Positions 25,197 through 34,108 of a DNA stretch of 64,000 bases are shown piece after piece. The position numbers and the translations under genes were made by a program. The stretch comes from Thomasclavelia sp047249845. GTDB taxonomy: Bacteria; Bacillota_I; Bacilli_A; Erysipelotrichales; Coprobacillaceae. The stretch is from contig NZ_JBKTWO010000011.1 of the NCBI RefSeq assembly GCF_047249845.1, forward strand, positions 1 to 64,000, in the 5' to 3' direction. The notes beneath the pieces were generated by a model. It had not been told where the DNA came from and made no database searches. It saw nothing but the letters and a program-made list of their open reading frames with translations. The first letter of the stretch is position 1; every line of letters begins with the position of its first letter.

Positions 25197-25811
25197 ATGA
25201 TCGGTTATTATAGTTATACGGTTATTCTTACATATTTATCGTTAGTATTTGCAATGGCTGGAATTCATCTGTCATTTAATGGGCTATATCAATGGGCTTT
25301 TATCTGCTTAATTATGTGCGGGATTTGTGATACTTTTGATGGGATGGTAGCTCGGAGTAAGAAAAATCGTACTGATGAAGAAAAGCGTTTTGGAATTCAA
25401 ATAGATTCATTATGCGATTTAGTAGCTTTTGGGGTTTTCCCGGCTATTTTAGGTTATAATGTTGGTTTAAGCTCAATCGGATGGTTGGCAATTGAAATAT
25501 TCTATGTTTTAGCTGCTGTAATCAGATTGGCGTATTTTAATGTTAAAGAAGAAACAAGACAAAAAGAAACGAGTGAAAAAAGAAAGTATTATCAGGGATT
25601 ACCTGTTACAACATCGTCATTTATTTTACCTATGGCCTATGCATTACGTTATGTTGTTTTTGAATTGTCATATATATATGGAGCATTAATGTTGGTTACA
25701 GGGATATTATTTATTGTGGATTTTAAAGTTCCTAAGGTTCAATCAAAAGGATTGGTTGCATTAGGGATACTTGTTATTGTGGAATTAATTCAGATCGTGG
25801 TGATGAAATGA
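25197..25811 (+). CDS. pssA: CDP-diacylglycerol-serine O-phosphatidyltransferase
   Basis: PssA joins CDP-diacylglycerol and serine to make phosphatidylserine, the first step to phosphatidylethanolamine. The CDP-alcohol phosphotransferase motif appears as CDTFDGMVARSKKN followed by FGIQIDSLCDLVAFG, giving the D-DG-AR-G-D-D pattern. The 204-residue protein has about six membrane segments. A TTG at 25167 opens the frame, but AGGGAG at 25184 selects the ATG at 25197. The decarboxylase gene starts in an ATGA overlap with its stop, so both steps of the pathway are coupled. soj and parB follow in the same direction. Confidence 0.94.
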   Translation: MIGYYSYTVILTYLSLVFAMAGIHLSFNGLYQWAFICLIMCGICDTFDGMVARSKKNRTDEEKRFGIQIDSLCDLVAFGVFPAILGYNVGLSSIGWLAIEIFYVLAAVIRLAYFNVKEETRQKETSEKRKYYQGLPVTTSSFILPMAYALRYVVFELSYIYGALMLVTGILFIVDFKVPKVQSKGLVALGILVIVELIQIVVMK

Positions 25812-26668
25812 TAGTTGTTGATCGTTTGGGAAATGTCAAAACAAATGGTGAAAACCAAAATAATTTATTAAAAAAACTTTACGGCACATTTCTTGGCAGA
25901 TGTGCTTTAAAAATTCTTGTTTGCAGGTTTGTAAGTAATATTGGGGGCTGGTATATGAATTCCAGTTTATCAAAGCATAGAATTGATTCTTTTATAAAAG
26001 AGAATCAAATAGATATGTCCCAATATGAACAAAGAGAATATACAAGTTACAATGATTTTTTTACACGAAAAATAAAAACAGGGAAAAGGCCCTTTTTAAT
26101 TGATGATAATGTACTAATTAGTCCAGCTGATTCAAAATTAACATGCTATAAAATTAATGAGGATAGTCATTTTACTATTAAAAATACGCTTTATTCTATA
26201 AATGATTTATTAATGGATGAAAAATTGGCGAATGATTATATAAATGGTTATTGTATGATTTTTAGATTAACTGTTGATGATTATCATCGCTATAGTTTTA
26301 TTGATGATGGTAAAATAATAAAATCAAAATATATACCAGGAAGGTTTCATACTGTGAATCCTATAGCAAATGATTTTTATCCAATTTATAAGCAGAATAG
26401 TCGGAATTATACGGTTATTGAATCAAAGAATTTTGGAATGATGATTCAAATGGAAGTTGGAGCTATGATGGTTGGTCGAATCGTTAATCATGATAAAAAG
26501 TACTGTCTTAAAGGTGAAGAAAAAGGGTATTTTGAATTTGGGGGTTCTACAGTAATTATTTTATTAAAAGAAAATCAAGCAGTTATTGATGAAGACATTT
26601 TGGAGAATACAAATAAAAACAAAGAAACAGTAGTTAGATTAGGAGAAACTATTGGTAAGAAGTACTAA
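25808..26668 (+). CDS. psd: Phosphatidylserine decarboxylase proenzyme
   Basis: Psd converts phosphatidylserine to phosphatidylethanolamine with a pyruvoyl group formed by self-cleavage. The 286-residue proenzyme has SYNDFFTRK near the N-terminus and the catalytic DDYHRYSF near residue 158. The cleavage motif is FEFGGSTVIIL near residue 245, where Ser becomes the pyruvoyl group. The usual LGST is GGST here, as in the clostridial longer-type enzymes. It overlaps pssA by 4 bases. soj begins 13 bases after its stop. Confidence 0.93.
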   Translation: MIVVDRLGNVKTNGENQNNLLKKLYGTFLGRCALKILVCRFVSNIGGWYMNSSLSKHRIDSFIKENQIDMSQYEQREYTSYNDFFTRKIKTGKRPFLIDDNVLISPADSKLTCYKINEDSHFTIKNTLYSINDLLMDEKLANDYINGYCMIFRLTVDDYHRYSFIDDGKIIKSKYIPGRFHTVNPIANDFYPIYKQNSRNYTVIESKNFGMMIQMEVGAMMVGRIVNHDKKYCLKGEEKGYFEFGGSTVIILLKENQAVIDEDILENTNKNKETVVRLGETIGKKY

Positions 26669-26681
26669 AGGAGGCTAAATA

Positions 26682-27452
26682 ATGACGAAAATAATTGCGA
26701 TTACAAATCAAAAAGGAGGAGTTGGAAAAACTACCACCAGTATTAATCTAGCTGCAGCATTAGCAAAAGCTAAAAATCGGGTACTTCTAGTTGATATGGA
26801 TCCTCAAGCTAATGCTACTCAAGGAATAGGAATAGATCGTGATAATATTGAATTATCTACTTATAATATTATTGTTGAAGAATGTGATATGAAAGATGTG
26901 ATCATACCTTCTTATATAGCTAAATTAGATGTTGCACCAGGTAGTATAGATTTAGCAGGAGCTGATCTAGAACTAGCCAATGTTAAAAGAGGTCGGGAAC
27001 AGCGTTTAAAGAAAGCACTTGAAGCAGTGAAAAAGAATTATAATTATATTATAATTGATTGCCCACCAGCATTGGGATTATTAAATACTAATGCTCTTAC
27101 AGCATGTGATTCAGTATTGATTCCGGTACAGTGTGAGTATTATGCTTTGGAAGGATTAACGCAATTATTAAATACCGTATTATTAACCCAAAGTGTATTT
27201 AACCCAAGATTAACAATTGAGGGTGTTTTGTTAACGATGTTGGATCAAAGAACAAATTTAGGTGTAGAGGTATCTCAAGAAGTTAGAAAATATTTTAAGG
27301 AAAAGGTATATAAGACAGCTATTCCTAGAAATATTAAATTATCAGAGGCTCCATCAGAGGGTTTAGCAATATTTGATTATGATAATAATTCTGAGGGTGC
27401 TAGAGCATACCGAGATTTTGCAAAGGAAGTGTGTAAACGTAATGCCAAGTAA
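26682..27452 (+). CDS. soj: Chromosome-partitioning ATPase Soj (ParA)
   Basis: Soj is the ParA-type ATPase that works with ParB on origin segregation and, in Bacillus, controls DnaA. The deviant Walker A is NQKGGVGKTTTSINLA at residues 8-23. Walker A prime is LLVDMDPQANATQG and Walker B is YIIIDCPPALGLLN. The 256-residue length is standard. AAAGGAGG precedes the ATG. parB overlaps its last codons by 11 bases. The unusual feature is the upstream neighbour: the pssA-psd lipid genes are only 13 bases away, with no terminator between. Confidence 0.96.
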   Translation: MTKIIAITNQKGGVGKTTTSINLAAALAKAKNRVLLVDMDPQANATQGIGIDRDNIELSTYNIIVEECDMKDVIIPSYIAKLDVAPGSIDLAGADLELANVKRGREQRLKKALEAVKKNYNYIIIDCPPALGLLNTNALTACDSVLIPVQCEYYALEGLTQLLNTVLLTQSVFNPRLTIEGVLLTMLDQRTNLGVEVSQEVRKYFKEKVYKTAIPRNIKLSEAPSEGLAIFDYDNNSEGARAYRDFAKEVCKRNAK

Positions 27453-28356
27453 TACAACAAAAAAAGCAACTGCAAAAAAAAGTGGAACAATAAAAAATAA
27501 AAAATTAGGAAAAGGTTTGGATGCAATCTTTGGAGGAGATATATCAACTTTAATAGATGATATTGAAAAAAACACACCCGAATCTAAACAAGTAACTGTT
27601 GATTTAGATGAGATTCGTCCTAATCCGTATCAACCTCGTCAATTATTTGATGAAGAAAAATTACAAGAATTAGCAGTTTCGATTAAGGAACATGGAATTT
27701 TTCAACCAGTTATTTTAAAGCAATCAATTCAAGGTTATGAAATAGTAGCAGGAGAAAGAAGATGCCGTGCAGCAAAAATTGCTGGATTGACTAAGGTACC
27801 TGCAATCATTGTTGAATTTACTGATGCACAAATGATGGAAATTGCTTTACTAGAAAATATTCAAAGAGAAAATCTTAATTCGATTGAAGAAGCAAAAGCT
27901 TATCAGGCAATGATGGAAAAATTAGAGCTTACTCAAGATCAATTAGCTAAAAGAATCGGTAAATCAAGAAGCTACATTGCTAATACATTAAGATTGCTTC
28001 AGTTACCAGATGTTATTCAAAGTTATGTTTTAGAAGGTAAAATAACGATGGGACATGCCCGTAGTTTAATTACGTTACCAAGAGAAAAAGCAGAACTTTT
28101 AGCAAAACGTTGTATTGATGAAGGATTATCTGTTCGTGATGTTGAAAATGTAGTTAAAGGAATTGAATTGGGTAATAGTCGTAAAGATCGTTCTAAAGTT
28201 GAAAAACCTAAAGAGTATGTTTATGTTGAAGGATTGTTACGGAAAAAGTTTAGAACTAAGATAAAAGTAGATGAAAAAGCAGTAACTATAAAATATACTG
28301 ATACTAAGGATTTAAATCGAATTTTAGAATTAATGGGAGTAATAGAAGAAAGTTAA
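27442..28356 (+). CDS. parB: Chromosome-partitioning protein ParB (Spo0J)
   Basis: ParB is the CTP-hydrolysing clamp that loads at parS and recruits SMC to the origin. After a basic, low-complexity N-terminus (about 45 residues) it has NPYQPRQLF, KEHGIFQPV and the CTP-binding GERRCRA. IENIQREN-type LENIQRENLNSIEEA comes next, then a helix-turn-helix (SRSYIANTLRLLQLP) and a C-terminal dimer domain. The frame extends upstream to 27373 inside soj, but the ATG at 27442 after AAAGGAAG is chosen, giving 304 residues. No parS-like 16-mer was noticed in the window; an exact search would be needed to exclude one. Confidence 0.95.
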   Translation: MPSNTTKKATAKKSGTIKNKKLGKGLDAIFGGDISTLIDDIEKNTPESKQVTVDLDEIRPNPYQPRQLFDEEKLQELAVSIKEHGIFQPVILKQSIQGYEIVAGERRCRAAKIAGLTKVPAIIVEFTDAQMMEIALLENIQRENLNSIEEAKAYQAMMEKLELTQDQLAKRIGKSRSYIANTLRLLQLPDVIQSYVLEGKITMGHARSLITLPREKAELLAKRCIDEGLSVRDVENVVKGIELGNSRKDRSKVEKPKEYVYVEGLLRKKFRTKIKVDEKAVTIKYTDTKDLNRILELMGVIEES

Positions 28357-28380
28357 ATAGGAAACTGTTTAACTTTTTTA
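28349..28380 (+). terminator. Terminator of the pssA-psd-soj-parB operon
   Basis: A 9-bp stem (28349-28357 and 28368-28376) overlapping the parB stop codon, followed by TTTT. Confidence 0.75.
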
Positions 28381-28451
28381 TTATAAATAATTACTACATT
28401 GATTGTTTGATGAATGATTTTAATTTATAGTTAATAAAAAGGAGGTTTTTT

Positions 28452-29144
28452 ATGATTGAGATTATAAATCTAACTAAACAATATGATGGTTTTAAGGCTG
28501 TTGATTCAATTGATCTGGAAGCAAAACCTGGTAAAATAACAATACTCTTGGGTCCTAATGGAGCAGGAAAATCAACTACGATTAAAAGTATTGCTAATTT
28601 ATTAAAATTTGAGGGTAAAATAAAGATTTGTGGGTATGATAATGATACTATTGAAGCAAAGAAATGTTTTGGGTATGTACCAGAAACACCAATTTTATAT
28701 GATTTATTAACAATTGATGAACATATTGATTTTATTGGTAATGCTTATCGAATTGATAATTATGAAGAAATTGCATCAAAGTATATTGAGTTATTTAAAC
28801 TTACGGATAAAAGAAAAAATATGGCAAAAGAACTATCAAAAGGAATGACGCAAAAACTTAGCATGCTTTTGGCTTTGTTAATTCAACCTAAAGCGTTATT
28901 GGTAGATGAACCAATGGTTGGCTTAGATCCTGCTAGTATTGAAGATACATTAAAAATATTTAAACAATTAAAAAAGGATGGGTGTGCAATTTTGATAAGT
29001 ACCCATATTATTGATATTGTTAATGATATTTATGATGAAGCTTACATAATGAATAAAGGAAAAATTGTTAAACATATTTTAAAAGAAGATTTAGAAGAGG
29101 AATCTTTAAAAGAGTACTTTTTTGAATTAACAAATGGTAAATAA
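28452..29144 (+). CDS. ABC transporter ATP-binding protein
   Basis: A 230-residue ABC-2-type ATPase. Walker A is GPNGAGKST, the signature is LSKGMTQKLSMLLALL, Walker B is LLVDEPMVGLDPAS, and the H-loop is ISTHIIDIV. GGAGG precedes its ATG. The permease begins one base after or slightly inside its 3' end, so they form one exporter. The substrate is unknown; genes of this kind are found for cell-envelope lipids, antibiotics or sodium. Confidence 0.9.
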   Translation: MIEIINLTKQYDGFKAVDSIDLEAKPGKITILLGPNGAGKSTTIKSIANLLKFEGKIKICGYDNDTIEAKKCFGYVPETPILYDLLTIDEHIDFIGNAYRIDNYEEIASKYIELFKLTDKRKNMAKELSKGMTQKLSMLLALLIQPKALLVDEPMVGLDPASIEDTLKIFKQLKKDGCAILISTHIIDIVNDIYDEAYIMNKGKIVKHILKEDLEEESLKEYFFELTNGK

Positions 29145-29145
29145 T

Positions 29146-30699
29146 ATGAAACCATTATTTAAATTATGGCTATTAAAAATAAAAGGAACGATTAGAAATT
29201 TATTCAAACGTAAGCTAAGTGGTATTTTTACAATTATAATGATCTTATGTTATGCTTTAATGTTTATAAGTCTTTTTACAACTAATTCTGGTCAAATAAT
29301 GACAAATAATATTGATGTTCATATGAGTATTTTGCTTTTAATTGGGTTTTTAGCATTAATGTTGTTCTCAACATTAATGCAGTCTAAAAAAGCTCTATTT
29401 TATGGAGAGGATGCATTTTATCTATTTACTGGACCATTTACAAGAAGACAGATTATGAGCTATTTAACTTTTCAGACGATTATCCAATCATTGATATTAG
29501 GATTATTTGCGCAGTTTATATTAGCAGTTTTTATAGGTAGTGTTAGTTTTAGTCCAATGTTTATTATTTTAACTTATTTTGCATCAACAATAACAATACT
29601 AATTTTTTTAGTTCTAACAGATTATCTTTATGTTTTATCTATTGGTGATGATAAATATCGTATATATTCAAAGCTAATTCCCTCAATAATCATTGGATTT
29701 GTTGTTATAATAATTATTATTTTATATATCCAAACTGGTAATTATCAAACATTATTTAGTGATTTTATCCAATCGGATATATTTTATGCAGTTCCTATCT
29801 TTGGTTGGTTAAAGTTAGCATTGATTGCTTATGTAGAGCAGAACTATTTATTAGTCTTATTAGGTTTTTGTTTATTAGTAGGGACATTAGTATTGGTATA
29901 TTTATTCTTTATTAATTATAAAGGAGATTTTTATGAACAGGCATTGCAGGATTCATTGGATCTATCAAAACGCGTTAAAGAAGCAAGAGCAGGCAATCAA
30001 GATGCATTAAGAAATGTAAAAGTTAAAAAAAATGTGTCTAGTAAATTTAAAAAGGGTGCATATGCAATAATGTCTAAAAATATTTTATTAATGAAAAAGA
30101 CAAATAATTTTATTAGTATAAGTGATCTAGTTTCTATAGGCATTTATATGGTAATAACAGTAATTGTCAATGTTGGATTTGGGATGTTTATATATATGAT
30201 GGTTATTTGGGTGTTTTCTTTATTACAAAACTCCGATTTATCAAAAGAGTTAAAAAATTATCAGATCTATTTAATTCCCGATAAACCTTTTAATAAGTTA
30301 TTAGCTGCTATTATCCCAACTTTTATTAAAATATTTGTAATAACAGCAGTATCCTTTATATTGATGGGAATATATTATCAAGAGGGTGTTATAATGATAT
30401 TTAGTTATTTAATAAATATTTTAGGATATACAAGTATTTTTATTAGCGGTAGTGTATTATCACTTCGAATTCTAAAAAGCCGTTCTTCGGCTTTGTTTGA
30501 AAATTTTATGAGAATGTTAGTGATGGTTATAAGTGCTATCCCAAGTGCGATAGTTATGATAATGATATATCGTATTGGAGGAAGTAATGCAGTATTGATT
30601 GGTAGCTATATAACCTTAGCTATGAACTTTATTATTAGCTTATTAATTCTTTTTGGATGTAGAAATATGTTGAATGGTAGAGAATTAAAAAGTGATTAA
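29146..30699 (+). CDS. ABC exporter permease
   Basis: A large permease of about 517 residues with around 12-14 hydrophobic segments and a charged cytoplasmic stretch near residues 275-310. The pattern fits the putative ABC exporter permeases paired with single ATPases. Two starts are possible: ATG 29134 inside the ATPase gene or ATG 29146 just after its stop. Neither has a good ribosome site, so translation is probably coupled and the second is chosen. No terminator on the plus strand is obvious after the stop; the hairpin at 30732 points to the minus strand. Confidence 0.82.
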   Translation: MKPLFKLWLLKIKGTIRNLFKRKLSGIFTIIMILCYALMFISLFTTNSGQIMTNNIDVHMSILLLIGFLALMLFSTLMQSKKALFYGEDAFYLFTGPFTRRQIMSYLTFQTIIQSLILGLFAQFILAVFIGSVSFSPMFIILTYFASTITILIFLVLTDYLYVLSIGDDKYRIYSKLIPSIIIGFVVIIIIILYIQTGNYQTLFSDFIQSDIFYAVPIFGWLKLALIAYVEQNYLLVLLGFCLLVGTLVLVYLFFINYKGDFYEQALQDSLDLSKRVKEARAGNQDALRNVKVKKNVSSKFKKGAYAIMSKNILLMKKTNNFISISDLVSIGIYMVITVIVNVGFGMFIYMMVIWVFSLLQNSDLSKELKNYQIYLIPDKPFNKLLAAIIPTFIKIFVITAVSFILMGIYYQEGVIMIFSYLINILGYTSIFISGSVLSLRILKSRSSALFENFMRMLVMVISAIPSAIVMIMIYRIGGSNAVLIGSYITLAMNFIISLLILFGCRNMLNGRELKSD

Positions 30700-30723
30700 T
30701 AACATTAAATAATTATCATTAAT

Positions 30724-30830
30724 ATTATAAAAGGCGCAACTGGGAGAGGGTTAGTTGCGCCTGTTAATTATTATAACCGTTTTTTTAGATTTTACTCCAT
30801 ATACTCACAGTCCTATATAGTCTAAAAAAT
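30724..30830 (-). ncRNA. Candidate C-rich small RNA 3 with minus-strand terminator
   Basis: On the minus strand a 10-bp GC-rich stem (30762-30753 with 30741-30732) closes a loop reading AACCCUCUCCC and is followed by TTTTATAAT. Upstream lies a long hairpin with arms TTTTTTAGA and TCTAAAAAA around about 25 bases (30781-30829). Both flanking genes are on the plus strand, and the plus strand lacks a T tract here. The hairpin is therefore best explained as the end of a minus-strand RNA. No firm promoter was found; TTTAGA/TATATG and TATAAT near 30770 are weak options. Confidence 0.35.
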
Positions 30831-31083
30831 CCTTAATATATATATTTCTTCATAAAAAAATTTATTTGATTATAAAGTTATAATAATTCATAGGTAAAAA
30901 GTTGGATATAAAAATTAATATGTTTTTATTGATATTTAATGATAGTTGTTTTAGTTTGTAAAAGTTGTGATAATTGAATATAATTTATTAATATGTTATT
31001 ATTTGATAAATTAACTCATAAATAGTTGTTAGAATGAAATTATTAAAGAGTTGGCAGCATCTTTTAATATGATGGAGGAAATT

Positions 31084-31650
31084 ATGAGTGGAAGTAAGGT
31101 TAAGATAATGGCACAAGGGGCAATGATAGCCTCCCTATTTGGTGTTTTAGGAGTTATTAATATATATACTGGAAGTATTTTTGATATTATTTTTGCTTAT
31201 ATTATGGTTTTAGGCTTAGTTTATTATACTTATTTATATGATTATAAAGCGGGATTAAGTGTGTTAGCAGTTACTTTTGTTGTTTTGTTTTTGGTAGGAG
31301 AAATATTTTTTACACTTTATGCTAGTTCTTCATTATTAATGGGAGTATTTTATGGATATTGTTTAAGAAATCGAAAAAGTAAAAGGTTTGCTAAATATGG
31401 CTTGATGGTTATTTCGGCAATAAAAAATTTTTTGATTTTCTTTTTATTAGGAGGAATTTTAGGAATTAATGTTTATCAAGAAGGATTAGAAATATACAGT
31501 GATATTATGGGGGTTATTCCGGGATTAAAGAATGTATTTACACCTGAAATTACATTTTGCTTATTATGGTTGTTTATGTTTATTTGTGAATCATATGTTG
31601 TAAGAGTATATTCAGATATATTGATAGGTAAAATGATGAAAAGAAAATAA
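31084..31650 (+). CDS. YybS-like membrane protein (DUF2232)
   Basis: A 188-residue protein with about five membrane segments, a basic loop (RNRKSKRFAKYG) near the middle and a basic C-terminus. It lies directly upstream of gdpP-rplI-dnaB, where Bacillus has yybS, so I assign it to that family mainly by position and membrane plan. A GGAGG at 31074 selects the ATG at 31084 instead of the frame start at 31051. The function of YybS is not established. Confidence 0.7.
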   Translation: MSGSKVKIMAQGAMIASLFGVLGVINIYTGSIFDIIFAYIMVLGLVYYTYLYDYKAGLSVLAVTFVVLFLVGEIFFTLYASSSLLMGVFYGYCLRNRKSKRFAKYGLMVISAIKNFLIFFLLGGILGINVYQEGLEIYSDIMGVIPGLKNVFTPEITFCLLWLFMFICESYVVRVYSDILIGKMMKRK

Positions 31651-31691
31651 AATTAATGTATAATAATATTATTAATGGGATGGTGAGTAAT

Positions 31692-33653
31692 ATGACAGTA
31701 AAGATGACAAGGCTTAGAAATGGGATTGTGATTGTATTACTAATTGAATTTGTTTTAGGATTACTAGGATATATCTTTATTTCAAGTAAGACTTCTTTAG
31801 TGTTGGCTACATATATTTTTATTAAAAATATTATTACGTTGGCTCTGATTTTCTATTCTTCTAGTTTAATAAATGAAAATAATATAAGTGTTAGTGAAGT
31901 ATTAAATGATGAAGCTAAAAATGCTTTTATATTTGGAGGCTTAGGGTTAATTAAGTATGATGAAAATCGTAATATTTCATGGATAAGTGATTTATTTACA
32001 GAAATGAAAATAAATATTGTTGGAAAGAAACTGTTAGAGTGGCAACCGCTGCTTGCTTCATTATTTGAAGATGATGATATAAAAGTTGTGGATATTAACT
32101 CCCGTAAGTTCGAGGTTTATAATAGTAAAGAAAGTCGAATGTTATATCTTAAAGATGTCAGTGACTATATTGGCATTTCTAAAGAATTTGAAGATCAACA
32201 AATTTGTGTAGCCTATATAACAGTTGATAACTATGATGAATCAATTGAACAAGCTGATGAACAAACTGCAGCTTCAATTCAATCGACTTCGAGACAAGTA
32301 ATTCTTGATTGGGCTAAAGATAATGGAGTTGTGCTGAAACGTTATAAAAGTGATGGATATATAGCAGTTTTTAATGAGCGTACCTATCGTAAACAAGTAG
32401 AAGATAAGTTTAAAATATTAGATATATTTAAAGAACAGGCAGAACAGCTGGGACAAGTAATGACTTTGTCAATTGGTATTGGTCGAGGTAGTAATATATT
32501 ACGTGAGCTTGATGAGTTAGCTTTTTCAGCTTTATCACTTGCATATTCGCGGGGAGGCGACCAGGCTACAGTAAAATCTAATGATGAACCGATTAGATAT
32601 TTTGGCGGTAATAGTGAAAGTTATGAAAAGTCTAATATGATTAGAGCTAGAGTTATTGCTCAATCATTAGCAGGAATAATTAAACAATCTGATAATGTAT
32701 TAATTATGGGTCATAAACAATCTGATTTTGATTCCTTTGGAGCATCAATTGCTATGTATGCAATGTGTAAGGCTTATGGAAAGAAAACATATATTATAAT
32801 TGATTATGATTCATTGGAAGAAAAAACAAAAACAGTTGCAAAAAATTTGCGTGATGATGAAAGATATCGTGGAGTGTTTATATCACCATTAAGAGCACAG
32901 GAATTAAATATGAATAATACATTACTGGTCATTGTAGATAATCATAAACCAGCATTGGCAATAGATAGTAATATTTTAGATATAGTTAGAAATAAAGTAG
33001 TAATTGACCATCATCGACGTGGCGAAGAGTTTGTTGAGTTGCCCTTGTTAACTTATTTAGAGCCTGCTGCCTCGTCTACTGTAGAACTAATTGTAGAGTT
33101 ATTTGAGTATCAAAAAGAAGAAATATGCGTAACTGAGCGTGAAGCAACGATTATGTATACAGGAATGTTAATAGATACAAATTATTTTAGAACAAGAGTT
33201 GGAACAAGGACATTTCATGCAGCTGCTAAATTAAAAGAATTGCAAGCTAATGTTGGTGAAGCTTATAAATATTTAGAAGATGATTATGATACTACTTTAA
33301 CCAAATTATCAATTACCCAAACAGCATATAGATATGGAAAAGATATTTTGATTGCCTTTGGTAAGCCTGATAAAATATATAGTAGGACATTATTAGCTAA
33401 AGCAGGTAATGAGTTATTAGGAATTAGTGGTGTAAAGGCTGTTTTTATAGTTGGGAAAACGGGTAAAGAAGAGGTGTCAATAAGTGCTAGAAGTACTCGT
33501 GATGTTAATGTTCAATTAATTATGGAAAAACTAGGGGGCGGAGGTCATTTTTCAATGGCTGCCTGCCAGTTGGAAATGGAAGATGTTACTAGAGGTATAA
33601 ATTTATTAGAAGAAGCTATAAATATGTATTTAGATGAAAGGAAGAGTGAATAA
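31692..33653 (+). CDS. gdpP: Cyclic-di-AMP phosphodiesterase GdpP
   Basis: GdpP degrades c-di-AMP, a messenger for potassium, turgor and cell-wall stress. The 653-residue protein has two N-terminal membrane segments (about 10-28 and 33-53), a PAS-like part and a degenerate GGDEF domain. The DHH/DHHA1 phosphodiesterase follows, with GHKQSDFDSFGA, VIDHHRRGEEF and GGGGHFSMAAC. All metal-binding motifs appear intact. The start is uncertain between 31656, 31680 and 31692; GGTGAG upstream favours 31692. rplI starts in a one-base overlap with its stop, the conserved gdpP-rplI-dnaB order. Confidence 0.95.
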   Translation: MTVKMTRLRNGIVIVLLIEFVLGLLGYIFISSKTSLVLATYIFIKNIITLALIFYSSSLINENNISVSEVLNDEAKNAFIFGGLGLIKYDENRNISWISDLFTEMKINIVGKKLLEWQPLLASLFEDDDIKVVDINSRKFEVYNSKESRMLYLKDVSDYIGISKEFEDQQICVAYITVDNYDESIEQADEQTAASIQSTSRQVILDWAKDNGVVLKRYKSDGYIAVFNERTYRKQVEDKFKILDIFKEQAEQLGQVMTLSIGIGRGSNILRELDELAFSALSLAYSRGGDQATVKSNDEPIRYFGGNSESYEKSNMIRARVIAQSLAGIIKQSDNVLIMGHKQSDFDSFGASIAMYAMCKAYGKKTYIIIDYDSLEEKTKTVAKNLRDDERYRGVFISPLRAQELNMNNTLLVIVDNHKPALAIDSNILDIVRNKVVIDHHRRGEEFVELPLLTYLEPAASSTVELIVELFEYQKEEICVTEREATIMYTGMLIDTNYFRTRVGTRTFHAAAKLKELQANVGEAYKYLEDDYDTTLTKLSITQTAYRYGKDILIAFGKPDKIYSRTLLAKAGNELLGISGVKAVFIVGKTGKEEVSISARSTRDVNVQLIMEKLGGGGHFSMAACQLEMEDVTRGINLLEEAINMYLDERKSE

Positions 33654-34099
33654 TGAAAGTTATTTTATTACAAGATGTAAAGAAGTTAGGAAAAAAAGGT
33701 GATTCTGTAAAAGTTTCGGATGGTTATGGTCAAAATTATTTAATTAAGAATAAGTTAGCTGTTTTGGAAACTAATACAAGTCGTAAAATTGTTGAAGTTG
33801 AAAAAGAGGCTAAACATCAACAAGATTTAGAAAATCAAGCAAAAGCAAGAGAATTGGCTAAACAAATTGAGGAGATTACTTTAGAATTTACTTTAAAATC
33901 TGGAAAAGATGGAAAAACTTTTGGTAGTGTATCAACAAAACAAATCGTAGAACAATTAAGAAATAAATATGATATAAGAATTGATAAAAGAAAGTTTATA
34001 GATGCTCATCCAATTGGTGCACTTGGTTATACAAAATTAAAAGTTGACTTATATAAAGGTATAGTTGCAACTATAAACGTACATTTAAAAGAACAATAG
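33653..34099 (+). CDS. rplI: 50S ribosomal protein L9
   Basis: L9 has an N-terminal RNA-binding domain, a long connecting helix and a C-terminal domain. This protein shows the signature MKVILLQDVKKLGKKGDSVKVSDGYGQN-type start, a charged helix (about 40-75), and FGSVSTKQI and HPIGALGYTK in the C-terminal domain. The 148-residue length is standard. It overlaps the gdpP stop by one base and is followed after 9 bases by dnaB. Confidence 0.97.
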   Translation: MKVILLQDVKKLGKKGDSVKVSDGYGQNYLIKNKLAVLETNTSRKIVEVEKEAKHQQDLENQAKARELAKQIEEITLEFTLKSGKDGKTFGSVSTKQIVEQLRNKYDIRIDKRKFIDAHPIGALGYTKLKVDLYKGIVATINVHLKEQ

Positions 34100-34108
34100 G
34101 AGAGTAAT

